NCBI RefSeq assembly: GCF_026125785.1 | Contig: NZ_JAHCKL010000006.1 | Coordinates: 1-64,000 of the forward strand | From: Hydrogenophaga sp. | GTDB taxonomy: Bacteria; Pseudomonadota; Gammaproteobacteria; Burkholderiales; Burkholderiaceae_C | Reading direction: 5' to 3' | Length of the DNA stretch: 64,000 nucleotides | Shown: piece by piece, positions 25,049 to 35,063 of the stretch | Numbering within the stretch: the first letter of the stretch is position 1 | Layout of the letters: each line of letters opens with the position of its first letter | Notes under the pieces: model-generated | Seen by the model: only the letters and a program-made list of their open reading frames with translations | Databases searched by the model: none | What the model was told of the DNA's origin: nothing | Made by a program: the position numbers and the translations under genes

Positions 25049-27592
25049 TCACTCCCCATGTGCCGCCAACGCGTGCCAATAGCGGCGAACCATCTCGCGC
25101 TGGCAGGCGATGGCATCGGGTTGGTCGCTGCGCCACGTGGCCGCACCACACTCCGGCGAAGCCACCCAGGGAATGCCCCGCTGGCGGTAGCGTTCCAGCA
25201 CCGATTCAGCCGGATGGCCGAATCGGTTGCGGTAGCCGGACTGCACGATCACCCAGCGCGGCGCAAGGGTGTTGAGCAGCACGGGGCTGCTGGAAGTCTG
25301 GCTGCCGTGGTGCGGCGCCAGCATGACCGTGGCGCGCAAACCGGGCCGGGCCAGCGCCAGGCGCACCTCCTGTGCCGCGTCGATGTCTCCGCCGAGCCAG
25401 GCGCTGTGTCGCCCGTTGGAGACATGCAGCACGCACGACATGGCGTTGCTGGAGAGGCGCGGCGCGCCGCCCTCGCCATAGTGAACAGGCTGGGGGTGCA
25501 GCACTTCGAAGTCCACGCCATCCCAGTGCCAGCGCTGGCCCGCGACGCAACGGCGCCCGGGTTCGGCGTCGTACGAGGACAGCCAGCGCGCATGGGGCTG
25601 GGCGGCCTGGACCGAGGCCGCACCGCCAGCGTGGTCGCTGTCACGGTGGCTGACCACCACCGCGTCCAGTGTCTCGCCCAGGGCGCGCAGCAGCGGCAGC
25701 ACCACGCGGTCACCCGCATCTGCGGCGTCGTTCTGGGGTCCATAACGCGGACCGGTGTCGTAGAGCAGGCTGTGGCCTGCCGTGCGCAGCAGCACGGCGC
25801 TGCCCTGCCCCACGTCGAGCGCGATCAGCTCGAACTCCCCAGCGGCCGGGCGCGGCGGCAGGTACAGCAGCGCCGGCCAGACCAGGGTCAGTCCGGCCAG
25901 GCGCAGGCTCCACGGCAGGCGCGACACCAGCAGCACCCCACCCACCACCGCGGCCAGCGCGAGCGGCCAGGGTGCCACGGGCCGGACGATGGCGGCCCAG
26001 GGCCACTGCGCCAGCCAGGCCAGCCCCAGGGACATGGCCTGCACCGCCCAGGCCGCGGCGTCCCACACCGGCGGCAGCAGCACGCCCAACATGGCCAGCG
26101 GCGTGATCCACAGAGTGACCAGCGGAATCGCGACCAGATTGGCCAGCAGCCCCACCAGCGAGAACTGGCCAAAGAGCACCAGCGTGAGCGGCGCCAGCGC
26201 CACCGTGACGACGCCCTGCTCACGCACCAGCGACACCAAAGCCCGCGCCACACGCGGCAGCCCGCCCCGCGGCGCCGGGCTGCTCGCATGGCTACCCGGG
26301 TCGGTGGCGAACAGGACGCCCACCGCGACGAAACTCAGCCAGAAACCAGGCTGCAGCAAGGCCCAGGGATCCAGGGCCAGGACGGCCACCATGGCCAGCA
26401 GCCACACCACGGGCCAGGGCCAGCGCCGCACCCCGAACCGCAAGCCGACCACGACCGCGAGCATGATCAACGTGCGCTGCGAGGGCACGCCCCAGCCCGA
26501 GAACACCGCGTACGCCGCCGCCAGCGCCACGCCCCCTGCACCGGCCACCCACTGTGTCGGTACCGCATGCACGGCGGGTGGCCACCGATGCGCCAGCCGC
26601 CCCCACATGGCCGTCAGCAGCACGGTGGCGAGCCAGGCAAACATGGTCACATGCAGGCCCGAGATGCTCATGAGATGCGCCACGCCGGTGGTGCGAAACA
26701 GATCCCAGTCGGCGCGCTCGATGGCCGACTGCTCGCCGACCACCAGCGCGGCAATGACACCGGCACTGCGCGGGTGCTCCGCCAGACGGATATCGATGCG
26801 CTCGCTCACCGCCTGGCGCGCCGCGTCCAGCGAATACCAAGGGCTCGCGCCCAGCCGCTGCGGCGCGGGGTCGCGCGGGCCGCTGCGCACGTAGCCGGTG
26901 GCCTGGATGCCGCGCTCCCAGAACCAGAGCTCACGGTCGAAGCCATGCGGATTGGCATGGCCGTGCGGACTGCGCAAGCGTGCGGTGAAGCGCCAGCGCT
27001 CACCCGCGCGCAGGCCTGGGCTGCGCGCCGCCAGCACGCCGCCGCCATCGCCCGAGGCGTCCAACCCGCCGTACCAGCTCAATTGCAGGAGCGGTGGCAA
27101 GCGCACCGGCTCACCGCGCAGCTGTGCGGTATCCACCTGGAAGTCGAAACGCTCGCCCTGCGGGCCTTGCTGAGGCAGCGATGCAATGCGCCCCGTGAGC
27201 TCGATGTCATGCCCTTGCAACGCGGGATCCAGTGCGCCGCGCGCGAGCAGAGCCCCGCGCAAGCCGGCGTAACCGAACCCGGCCAGCACGCCCGCCAGCA
27301 GGGCAAGCACCATCCCGTGGCGAGCCCAGGGCCACCCCGCCCGGCCAGAACGCCACCCCCAGGCCATCACCCACGGCACAAGCGCCAGGCCCAGCAGCGC
27401 CAAGTAAACGCCGAGCGGGCTCAGTGCGGCCTGCTGCAGTTGCAGCGCCACGCCCGACACCCCACCCACCAAAGTACCCGTGAACCGCGCGCCTGGTCGG
27501 CCGCTGTGCGGCCCGTTGTTGTTCTTGTCTGGCGCAAGGCTTGCCAGGAGGCCTGCAAGCCACGCCGGCAATGGCCTTGCCCGCGGACCCAT
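25049..27592 (-). CDS. comEC: DNA internalization competence protein ComEC/Rec2
   Basis: An 847-residue inner-membrane channel protein for single-stranded DNA uptake in natural transformation. Order: N-terminal membrane helices with an OB-like DUF4131 region (GHDIELTGRIASLPQQG at about 130-145), the competence domain with many helices (about 250-560, including GVAHLMSISGLHVTMFAW), and a C-terminal metallo-beta-lactamase-like domain (ALDVGQGSAVLLRT, SHRDSDHAGG, APHHGSQTSSSPVLL). Length is usual for Gram-negative ComEC. The gene stands alone on the minus strand between the lipoprotein and the divergent DUF2126 transglutaminase. No late-competence regulatory element was recognised. Confidence 0.92.
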   Translation of the reverse strand: MGPRARPLPAWLAGLLASLAPDKNNNGPHSGRPGARFTGTLVGGVSGVALQLQQAALSPLGVYLALLGLALVPWVMAWGWRSGRAGWPWARHGMVLALLAGVLAGFGYAGLRGALLARGALDPALQGHDIELTGRIASLPQQGPQGERFDFQVDTAQLRGEPVRLPPLLQLSWYGGLDASGDGGGVLAARSPGLRAGERWRFTARLRSPHGHANPHGFDRELWFWERGIQATGYVRSGPRDPAPQRLGASPWYSLDAARQAVSERIDIRLAEHPRSAGVIAALVVGEQSAIERADWDLFRTTGVAHLMSISGLHVTMFAWLATVLLTAMWGRLAHRWPPAVHAVPTQWVAGAGGVALAAAYAVFSGWGVPSQRTLIMLAVVVGLRFGVRRWPWPVVWLLAMVAVLALDPWALLQPGFWLSFVAVGVLFATDPGSHASSPAPRGGLPRVARALVSLVREQGVVTVALAPLTLVLFGQFSLVGLLANLVAIPLVTLWITPLAMLGVLLPPVWDAAAWAVQAMSLGLAWLAQWPWAAIVRPVAPWPLALAAVVGGVLLVSRLPWSLRLAGLTLVWPALLYLPPRPAAGEFELIALDVGQGSAVLLRTAGHSLLYDTGPRYGPQNDAADAGDRVVLPLLRALGETLDAVVVSHRDSDHAGGAASVQAAQPHARWLSSYDAEPGRRCVAGQRWHWDGVDFEVLHPQPVHYGEGGAPRLSSNAMSCVLHVSNGRHSAWLGGDIDAAQEVRLALARPGLRATVMLAPHHGSQTSSSPVLLNTLAPRWVIVQSGYRNRFGHPAESVLERYRQRGIPWVASPECGAATWRSDQPDAIACQREMVRRYWHALAAHGE

Positions 27593-27843
27593 CGTCTCGT
27601 GTCGCTCCCATCAACGGCTTCGCGTGGCCCGCCGCGCTGCCGCAGGCAGGCCACGCCGCCATTATCCGAGCAAGGGAGGCCGCGTTCTGCCGTTCGCCGA
27701 CCCAGGGCGACACGCTTCTGCAGCGGCACCGTCATTCTTCTCTGGCGCGAGACTTGCTAGGATGGCAGGCAGCCGTCGCAGCCCCCCGCGGGCGCGCGGT
27801 CCCCAAGTGGTAGTTCCCCTGACGTACGCACCGAAAGCATTGC

Positions 27844-30800
27844 ATGGCCATCCACGTTGCCCTGAGCCACATCACCCACTACAGGTACGACCGGCTGGTC
27901 AAACTGGGGCCTCAGGTGATCCGCCTGCGACCGGCGCCGCACAGCCGCACCAAGGTGCTTTCGTACTCGCAGCGCGTCGAACCCGCCAACCACTTCATCA
28001 ACTGGCAGCAGGATCCGTTCGCCAACTACCAGGCACGCCTGGTGTTCCCGGAGCCCACCACCGAGTTCAAGGTCACCATCGACCTGGTGGTGGAAATGGC
28101 GGTCTACAACCCGTTCGACTTCTTCCTCGAACCCTCGGCGGAGAACTTCCCCTTCGACTACGACGCGGCACAGAAGCAGGAACTCGCGCCCTACCTGGCC
28201 ACCGCACCGCTGACGCCGCTGCTCAAGGCCTATCTCGCGCAGGTGGACCGCCGCGAACAGCGCACCATCGATTTCCTGGTGAGCATCAACCAGCGGCTGC
28301 AGCAGGACATTGCCTACACCATCCGCATGGAACCCGGCGTGCAGGCGCCGGAGGAGACCCTGCAGCTCAAGAGCGGCTCCTGCCGCGACAGCGGCTGGTT
28401 GCTGGTGCAGATGCTGCGCCACATGGGACTGGCCGCACGCTTCGTCTCGGGCTACCTGATCCAACTCACGCCCGACGTCAAGTCGGTGGACGGACCGAAT
28501 GGCCCGGAGAGCGACTTCACCGACCTGCACGCCTGGTGCGAGGTCTTCCTGCCCGGCGCGGGCTGGATCGGGCTGGACCCGACCTCGGGCCTGCTGGCGG
28601 GCGAGGGGCACATTCCCCTGGCCTGCACGCCGCAGCCGTCCAGCGCTGCCCCGGTGGAAGGTGCCGTGGACAAGAGCGAGGTGGAGTTCAGCCACCACAT
28701 GAGCGTGACGCGCATCTACGAGTCGCCGCGCGTGACCAAGCCCTACACCGATGACCAGTGGGCCGGCGTGCTGGCGCTGGGCGAGAAGGTGGATGCGGAC
28801 CTGGAGCGGCACGACGTGCGCCTGACCATGGGCGGCGAACCCACCTACGTGGCCACCAGCGACCGCGACGCGCCGGAGTGGAACACCGACGCCCTGGGCC
28901 CTACCAAGCGCGGCTACGCCACCGAGTTGCTGGGCCGGCTGCGCGAGCAGTACGGCGCGGGCGGCTTCGTGCACATGGGTCAGGGCAAGTGGTACCCGGG
29001 CGAGCAGTTGCCGCGCTGGGCGCTGTCCATGTTCTGGCGCGCCGACGGCGAGACCATCTGGCACAACCCGGCGCTGCTGGCCGACGAGCGCGACGAGGCC
29101 CACTACACCAGCGACGACGCCCGCCGCTTCACGCAGGCGCTGGCACGCCGCCTCGGCCTGTCCACCCAGTACATCACGCCGGGCTACGAGGACACCTGGT
29201 ACTACCTCTGGCGCGAACGCCGCCTGCCGGTGAACGTGGACCCCTTCGACAGCCGGCTGGACGACGAACTCGAGCGCGCGCGCCTGCGCCGCGTCTTCAG
29301 CCAGGGACTGGACGCCACCGTGGGCTACGTGTTGCCGCTGCAGGCGGCCGGGCCCAGCGGCATGCTCTCCAGCCAGGGCAAGAGCAGCTACCCGCGCCTG
29401 TCGGGCACGGTGTGGTCCACCGGCCCCTGGTTCTTCCGCGACGAGCGCATGTACCTGGTTCCCGGTGATTCGCCCATGGGCTACCGCCTGCCGCTGGACT
29501 CGCTGCCCTGGGTCTCCGCGAGCGACTACCCCTACCACATCGAACAGGACCCGCACACCGCACGCGACCCGCTGCCACGCGGGGCAGCCACCCGCCACCA
29601 GGTGGCTCCGCACCAGGTGGGGGGCGGCTTTGCCGAAGGCGGCACCGTCTCCCTGCAGGGCATGGACTTCGACCCCGACAGCGAAACCGTGGAGGGGGGC
29701 CTGCGCCCAGGCCAGCCCGGCCCTGGCGCCGCGCCTGCACAGGCGCTGTCCGCGCGCTTTCCGCAGCGCGGCGAATCGGCCGCCTGGCTCACGCGCACCG
29801 CGCTGTGCGTGGAGGCACGCGACCCGCACCGAGCGAACGGCCCCAAGGCCGAGAAGGCCGGCGGCGGCAAGACCAGCCATCTCTACGTGTTCATGCCGCC
29901 GCTGGCGCACCTGGAGGACTACCTGGACCTGCTGGCCGCGGTGGAGACCACGGCGGAAAAGCTGGGCATGTCCATCGTGCTCGAAGGCTACCCCCCGCCC
30001 CGCGACCCCCGCCTGAAGATGCTGCAGGTCACGCCCGATCCGGGTGTGATCGAGGTCAACATCCACCCCGCCCACAACTGGGGCGAGCTGGTGGAACACA
30101 CCGAATTCCTCTATGAGGCCGCGCACCAGACCCGGCTGTGCGCAGAGAAGTTCATGACCGATGGCCGCCACACCGGTACCGGCGGTGGCAACCACTTCGT
30201 GCTCGGTGGCGCCACGCCGGCCGATTCACCCTTCCTGCGCAAACCCGAGCTGCTGGGCAGCCTGCTGGCCTACTGGCACAACCACCCTTCCCTGTCCTAC
30301 CTGTTCAGCGGCCTGTTCATCGGCCCGACCAGCCAGGCCCCGCGCGTGGACGAGGCCCGCAACGACCAGTTGTACGAACTGGAGATCGCGCTCTCGCAGA
30401 TCGAGCAGAACCGCCAGATACACGGCCCACAGATGCCGCCCTGGCTGGTGGACCGCACGCTGCGCAACATCCTCATTGACGTCACCGGCAACACCCACCG
30501 CAGCGAGTTCTGCATCGACAAGCTGTACTCGCCCGACGGCCCCACCGGCCGACTGGGCCTGCTTGAGCTGCGCGCCTTCGAGATGCCACCGCATGCGCGC
30601 ATGAGCATCGCGCAGCAATTGCTGCTGCGCGCCATGATCGCGCGCTTCTGGCAACAGCCCTGGCAAGGACCGCTCACGCGCTGGGGCACCGAGCTGCACG
30701 ACCGCTTCCTGCTGCCGACCTTCGTGCGCATGGACTTCGAGGACGTGCTCGCCGACATGGCACTCTGCGGCTACCGCTTCGACATGGCCTGGTTCGAGCC

Positions 30801-31353
30801 GCACTTCGAGTTCCGCTTCCCGCTGGTGGGCGAGGTGGCCGCGCGCGGCATCGAACTCACCCTGCGCAGCGCCCTCGAACCCTGGCACGTGATGGGCGAG
30901 GAAGGCGCGATCGGCGGCACGGTGCGTTACGTGGACTCCTCGCTGGAACGGCTGGAGGTCCGGGTGAAGGGCCTCAACCAGAGCCGCTACGTGGTCACCT
31001 GCAACGGGCGCGCCGTGCCGCTGCAGAGCACCGGCACGGTGTCGGAGTACGTCGCCGGCGTGCGCTACAAGGCCTGGAGCCCGCCGTCGGCCCTGCACCC
31101 GTCGATACCCGCTCACGCGCCGCTGACCTTCGACATCGTCGACAACTGGCTGCAGCGCTCGTTGGGCGGCTGCCAGTACCACGTGGCCCACCCCGGTGGC
31201 CGCAACTACGACACCTTCCCCGTCAACGCCTACGAGGCCGAAAGCCGCCGGCTCTCGCGCTTCTTCCAGATGGGCCACACGCCCGGGCGCATGGTGGTGG
31301 AGCCGGCGGCCAGCAGCCGCGAGTTCCCCTTCACCCTGGACCTGCGGACATGA
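27844..31353 (+). CDS. Transglutaminase-like protein with DUF2126 domain
   Basis: A 1169-residue protein. The N-terminal 290 residues are a transglutaminase-like peptidase with a visible triad, Cys180 (GSCRDSGWL), His229 (DLHAWCEVF) and Asp245 (GLDPTSGL), preceded by the bacterial transglutaminase N-domain. The remaining 850 residues form DUF2126, including LTMGGEPTYVATSDRDAPEW and GGGNHFVLGGATPADSPFL. It is one of the two usual transglutaminase partners in ATP-grasp/alpha-E clusters and is predicted to cut or rearrange the peptide links the ligases make. It starts an operon with the fused ATP-grasp/alpha-E protein and a second transglutaminase. No Shine-Dalgarno sequence is evident before the ATG. 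Confidence 0.9.
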   Translation: MAIHVALSHITHYRYDRLVKLGPQVIRLRPAPHSRTKVLSYSQRVEPANHFINWQQDPFANYQARLVFPEPTTEFKVTIDLVVEMAVYNPFDFFLEPSAENFPFDYDAAQKQELAPYLATAPLTPLLKAYLAQVDRREQRTIDFLVSINQRLQQDIAYTIRMEPGVQAPEETLQLKSGSCRDSGWLLVQMLRHMGLAARFVSGYLIQLTPDVKSVDGPNGPESDFTDLHAWCEVFLPGAGWIGLDPTSGLLAGEGHIPLACTPQPSSAAPVEGAVDKSEVEFSHHMSVTRIYESPRVTKPYTDDQWAGVLALGEKVDADLERHDVRLTMGGEPTYVATSDRDAPEWNTDALGPTKRGYATELLGRLREQYGAGGFVHMGQGKWYPGEQLPRWALSMFWRADGETIWHNPALLADERDEAHYTSDDARRFTQALARRLGLSTQYITPGYEDTWYYLWRERRLPVNVDPFDSRLDDELERARLRRVFSQGLDATVGYVLPLQAAGPSGMLSSQGKSSYPRLSGTVWSTGPWFFRDERMYLVPGDSPMGYRLPLDSLPWVSASDYPYHIEQDPHTARDPLPRGAATRHQVAPHQVGGGFAEGGTVSLQGMDFDPDSETVEGGLRPGQPGPGAAPAQALSARFPQRGESAAWLTRTALCVEARDPHRANGPKAEKAGGGKTSHLYVFMPPLAHLEDYLDLLAAVETTAEKLGMSIVLEGYPPPRDPRLKMLQVTPDPGVIEVNIHPAHNWGELVEHTEFLYEAAHQTRLCAEKFMTDGRHTGTGGGNHFVLGGATPADSPFLRKPELLGSLLAYWHNHPSLSYLFSGLFIGPTSQAPRVDEARNDQLYELEIALSQIEQNRQIHGPQMPPWLVDRTLRNILIDVTGNTHRSEFCIDKLYSPDGPTGRLGLLELRAFEMPPHARMSIAQQLLLRAMIARFWQQPWQGPLTRWGTELHDRFLLPTFVRMDFEDVLADMALCGYRFDMAWFEPHFEFRFPLVGEVAARGIELTLRSALEPWHVMGEEGAIGGTVRYVDSSLERLEVRVKGLNQSRYVVTCNGRAVPLQSTGTVSEYVAGVRYKAWSPPSALHPSIPAHAPLTFDIVDNWLQRSLGGCQYHVAHPGGRNYDTFPVNAYEAESRRLSRFFQMGHTPGRMVVEPAASSREFPFTLDLRT

Positions 31354-31373
31354 GCCCGGGGTACGTCCGGGCT
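31353..31373 (+). other. Intercistronic hairpin
   Basis: AGCCCGG and CCGGGCT make a perfect 7-bp stem with a 7-nt loop right at the DUF2126 stop codon, ahead of the next gene in the same operon. No T-run follows, so it is more likely an mRNA-processing or stability element than a terminator. Confidence 0.45.
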
Positions 31374-31382
31374 GTGTGAAGG

Positions 31383-34046
31383 ATGCAACAGGCTGACACC
31401 GGTGGCTCCGCGCCCGGAGCGCCCGCACGGGCATACTCGGTGCCAGTGAATCCCGACCCCACCGAATCCCTGTTCTCGGGGCTGCGCCCCACATCGCCGG
31501 CCGATCTGGCGTTGTCGCTTTCGGTGCCGGCAGATGCCGGCCACCGCGACGAACTGCGGGCCGCAGGGGCTCCTGACGCACCCACGCTGGCCGCGCCCTG
31601 GGCCAGTTTCTTCGAACACATCGGCGCCGACGGGTTCGCCGACCTGGACCGCCGTCACGAGAACCTGCAGCGCCAGATCCGCGACAACGGCGTCACCTAC
31701 AACGTCTATGCCGATGCCGCGCGTGGACTGGAGCGGCCCTGGGCCCTGGACCTGTTCCCCAAGCTGATCGGACCGCAGGACTGGGCACAGATCGAGGCCG
31801 GCGTGCTGCAGCGCACCCGGCTGCTCAACGCGATGATGGCCGACCTCTATGGCCCGCGCGAACTGCTGCAGCGTGCCCTGCTGCCAGCGGCGCTGGTGCA
31901 GGGCCACCCGGGCTACCTGCGCGCCATGCAGGGCATGCGCCCGCCGGGCGACACCTGGCTGCACATCGTGGGCTTCGACCTCGCCCACGGTCCCGATGGC
32001 CGCTGGTGGGTGGTGGGCCAGCGCACGCAGGCGCCCTCGGGCCTGGGCTACCTGCTGGAAAACCGCATCGCGATTTCTCGCCAGTTCCCCAAGGCTTTTT
32101 CCGGCATGAAGGTGCAGCGCCTGGCCGCCAGCTACCGCGCGCTGATGGATGGCATCAAGCGCATGGCGCCCGAGGGCGAGAACGCACGCATCGCGCTGCT
32201 CACGCCCGGGCCGTACAACGAGACCTATTTCGAACACGCCTACCTGGCCCGCTACCTGGGCCTGACCCTGGTGGAGGGCAGCGACCTGACAGTGCGCGAC
32301 CAGCGCCTCTTCCTCAAGACACTCAGCGGTCTGGAGCCGGTGCATGCGCTGATCAAGCGCCTGGACGACGAGTGGCTGGACCCGCTGGAGCTGCGCGCCG
32401 AGTCGCGCCTGGGTGTGCCTGGCCTGCTGCAGGTGCTGCGCGCGGGCAACGTACTGCTGGCCAACGCGCCCGGCTCGGCACCGCTGGAGTCGAGCGCGCT
32501 GCTGGGCTTCCTGCCGGCCATCAGCCGCCACCTGCTAGGTGAGGAACTGCACCTGCCCTCGCTGGCCACCTGGTGGTGCGGCGAGGATGCCGCGCTGCGC
32601 GAGGTGCTGCCCTTGCTCAAAGGCAGCGTGATCAAGCCCACCTACCCGCGCTCGGGACTGGAAACCGTCATGGGCCAGAGCCTGGACGAGCGCGCCCTGG
32701 ACGAATGGTCGGGCCGCATGGCGCGCCACCCGGACGACTACACCGTGCAGTCCTGGCTGCCGCTGTCGCAGACACCGACCTGGACCGGCGGCCGGCTGAT
32801 CCCCCGCTCGGTGATGCTGCGCGTGTTTGCGCTGGCCGATGGGCCCGGCTCCTGGCGCGTGCTGCCCGGCGGCCTGGTCCGGCTGGCGCCGCGCGGTGAA
32901 CTGATCGCGGCCATGCAGCGCGGCGGCAGCAGCGCGGACTGCTGGGTGCTGACCGACGGTCCGGTGGACCACACCAGCCTGCTGCAGGCCGCGCCCAGCA
33001 CGCTGGCCCTGGCGCAACAGAAACAGCCCGTGACCAGCCGCGCCGCCGAGAACCTGTTCTGGCTCGGCCGCTACACCGAACGCGCCGAGAACACCATCCG
33101 CCTCGCGCAGATCGTGCTCGACCACCTCGGCGGCGAGGAGCCCAGCTCGCGCCCGCTGATGGCCTGGCTGTCGGACACCGCGCGTGAAAACGCCCTGGTG
33201 CTGCCGGACGTGCCGGCGGCCACGCTGTCGCCGCGCGTGTTCGCACGCAGCCTGATCGCCTCGCTCTCACCCCGGCCGGACGCCCCGCAGGAAACGCAGA
33301 CGCTGAGCGTGGGTTTCAACCTGCGCGCGCTCAAGAACGCGGCAGCCCAGGTGCGGGAGCGGCTGTCGCAGGAGCACTGGAACCTGATCGAGCGCGTGGA
33401 AGCCGGCTTCGCCCGCGACGGCGAGGCCTTGTCCACCGATGCCGAGTACGCGACGGCCGAGGCCCTGTCGGCCCTGCAGCACGCCAGCGAACTGCTGGCG
33501 GCCATCACCGGCTCGCAAACCGACCGCATGGTGCGTGACGACGGCTGGCGCATGCTCTCCATGGGCCGACACATCGAGCGGCTGATCATGCTCTCCCGCG
33601 CGCTGGCCCTAGCGCTGGAACACCGCTGCCTGCACGATGCCGCGGGCTTCGAGGCCGTGGTCGCCCTGTTCGACAGCACCATCACCTTCCATGCCCAGTA
33701 CCAGCAGCGCCGCGACATGGTGGCGCTGGTCGACCTGCTGGTCATGGACCGGGACAACCCCCGCTCCCTGGCCTGGGTGGTGCAAACCCTGCGCTCCCGC
33801 CTGGCCAAGCTGGCCCACAGCGCCACGCCCGAGGACGCGGCGCTGGCGCGCGCCCTGCCCAACCCGGACACCTGGGTGCTGGCCGATCTGAGCAACTGGC
33901 AACGCAGCCCCGAAGGCCTGCGCACCTGGCGCGCACTCGCGGAACTGCTCGACGACTGCGAAGCCTCCGCGGTGGACCTGTCCAACGAGATCACCCGGCT
34001 GCACTTCAGCCACGCCGATCAGCGCAACCAGAGCCTGGGAGGCTGA
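31383..34046 (+). CDS. Fused circularly permuted ATP-grasp / alpha-E protein
   Basis: An 887-residue fusion. Residues 70-530 are a circularly permuted ATP-grasp ligase (NGVTYNVYADAARGLERPW, LLENRIAISRQFPKAF, GLTLVEGSDLTVRDQRLF), and from about 540 onward an alpha-E domain starts with AAENLFWLGRYTERAENTIRLA. The same two modules are separate genes at 21178-23588, so the genome holds both split and fused forms. The start at 31383 gives an extra 60-residue Pro/Ala-rich N-terminus; no good ribosome-binding site is seen and a later start cannot be excluded. The stop at 34046 is one base before the GTG of the next gene. Confidence 0.88.
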   Translation: MQQADTGGSAPGAPARAYSVPVNPDPTESLFSGLRPTSPADLALSLSVPADAGHRDELRAAGAPDAPTLAAPWASFFEHIGADGFADLDRRHENLQRQIRDNGVTYNVYADAARGLERPWALDLFPKLIGPQDWAQIEAGVLQRTRLLNAMMADLYGPRELLQRALLPAALVQGHPGYLRAMQGMRPPGDTWLHIVGFDLAHGPDGRWWVVGQRTQAPSGLGYLLENRIAISRQFPKAFSGMKVQRLAASYRALMDGIKRMAPEGENARIALLTPGPYNETYFEHAYLARYLGLTLVEGSDLTVRDQRLFLKTLSGLEPVHALIKRLDDEWLDPLELRAESRLGVPGLLQVLRAGNVLLANAPGSAPLESSALLGFLPAISRHLLGEELHLPSLATWWCGEDAALREVLPLLKGSVIKPTYPRSGLETVMGQSLDERALDEWSGRMARHPDDYTVQSWLPLSQTPTWTGGRLIPRSVMLRVFALADGPGSWRVLPGGLVRLAPRGELIAAMQRGGSSADCWVLTDGPVDHTSLLQAAPSTLALAQQKQPVTSRAAENLFWLGRYTERAENTIRLAQIVLDHLGGEEPSSRPLMAWLSDTARENALVLPDVPAATLSPRVFARSLIASLSPRPDAPQETQTLSVGFNLRALKNAAAQVRERLSQEHWNLIERVEAGFARDGEALSTDAEYATAEALSALQHASELLAAITGSQTDRMVRDDGWRMLSMGRHIERLIMLSRALALALEHRCLHDAAGFEAVVALFDSTITFHAQYQQRRDMVALVDLLVMDRDNPRSLAWVVQTLRSRLAKLAHSATPEDAALARALPNPDTWVLADLSNWQRSPEGLRTWRALAELLDDCEASAVDLSNEITRLHFSHADQRNQSLGG

Positions 34047-34047
34047 G

Positions 34048-35001
34048 GTGCTGCTCAGGATCCTTCACCGCACGCGCTACCGCTACCAGAGTCCCATCGA
34101 CATGGCGCAACACATGTTGCACCTGCAGCCAAGGGACACGGCGTGCCAGCAACTGCTGTCCCACGAACTGCGCCTGGACCCCGAACCCGCGGCGCGCAGC
34201 GATGCGGTCGACGTGTTCGGCAACGCGCGCACCTTCTTCTCGCTGCAGTCCTCGCACACCCGGCTCACCGTGGAAGCCGACAGCCTGGTGCAGACACAGG
34301 CGCCCCAGCGCCTGCCCGAGGGCCCGCCCTGGCGCGGCATGGGCTGGGAGCGCGTGCGCGAGCACTTCCGTTACCGCGCGCAGGCACCGTTCGATGCCGC
34401 CAGCGAGTTCCTCTTCGCCTCGCCCTATGTGCCCCGCGACGACCGTTTCGCCGAGTTCGCGCGCCCCTCTTTCCAGCCGGGGGCTCCGATGCTGCTGGCG
34501 GTGCGCGACCTGATGGAGCGCATCCACGGTGAATTCACCTACGAGGCCGACAGCACCGAGGTCAACACCCCCGCGCTCAGGGCGCTGGCACAGCGCAAAG
34601 GGGTGTGCCAGGACTTTGCCCACATCATGATCGCCAGCCTGCGCAGCCTGGGCCTGCCCGCACGCTATGTGAGCGGCTACCTGCTCACCCGACCGCCACC
34701 CGGCAAGCCGCGCCTCATCGGCGCCGACGCCTCGCACGCGTGGGTCTCGGTCTATGTGCCGGCCCCGGCGGAGGACAGCGCCTCGCCTGGCGCCTGGTTC
34801 GACTTCGACCCGACCAACAACCGCTGCGGCTGGGGCAGCCCGGGCGAGGACTACGTGACCCTGGCCACCGGCCGCGACTTCGGCGACGTCTCGCCCATGC
34901 GCGGCGTGATCCAGGGCGGCACGCACCACCAGCTCACGGTGGAAGTCACGGTGGCGCCACCGGACGAATTCGCCGGGCTGATGGCACCGGAACCTGCCTG
35001 A
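34048..35001 (+). CDS. Transglutaminase family cysteine peptidase
   Basis: A 317-residue protein with a bacterial transglutaminase N-domain (LHRTRYRYQSPIDMAQHML) and a catalytic domain with Cys187 (GVCQDFAHIMIASL), His230 (DASHAWVSVYV) and Asp254 (FDFDPTNN). No signal peptide is present, so it should act in the cytoplasm beside the ATP-grasp ligase. The start is GTG, supported by GGGAGG five bases upstream and by the one-base gap from the preceding stop. It is the third gene of the operon and completes the predicted ligase/alpha-E/transglutaminase system. Confidence 0.9.
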   Translation: MLLRILHRTRYRYQSPIDMAQHMLHLQPRDTACQQLLSHELRLDPEPAARSDAVDVFGNARTFFSLQSSHTRLTVEADSLVQTQAPQRLPEGPPWRGMGWERVREHFRYRAQAPFDAASEFLFASPYVPRDDRFAEFARPSFQPGAPMLLAVRDLMERIHGEFTYEADSTEVNTPALRALAQRKGVCQDFAHIMIASLRSLGLPARYVSGYLLTRPPPGKPRLIGADASHAWVSVYVPAPAEDSASPGAWFDFDPTNNRCGWGSPGEDYVTLATGRDFGDVSPMRGVIQGGTHHQLTVEVTVAPPDEFAGLMAPEPA

Positions 35002-35030
35002 AGCAGGCTGGGCGCAGACCTCCCCGCCGA

Positions 35031-35036
35031 TAGAAT
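35031..35036 (+). promoter_or_regulatory. Candidate -10 element for ridA-like gene
   Basis: TAGAAT lies 28 nt before the ATG at 35064, leaving room for a short leader with CCAGGAGCC as ribosome-binding site. No clear -35 box is visible. Confidence 0.3.
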
Positions 35037-35063
35037 GGCCGGCTCAATTCCAGGAGCCCTTCC

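Noticed and set aside
24998-27760. A 920-codon + strand open frame opposite comEC
   Set aside because: Low-complexity Gln/Arg/His/Pro product; comEC on the minus strand has the complete set of family domains.
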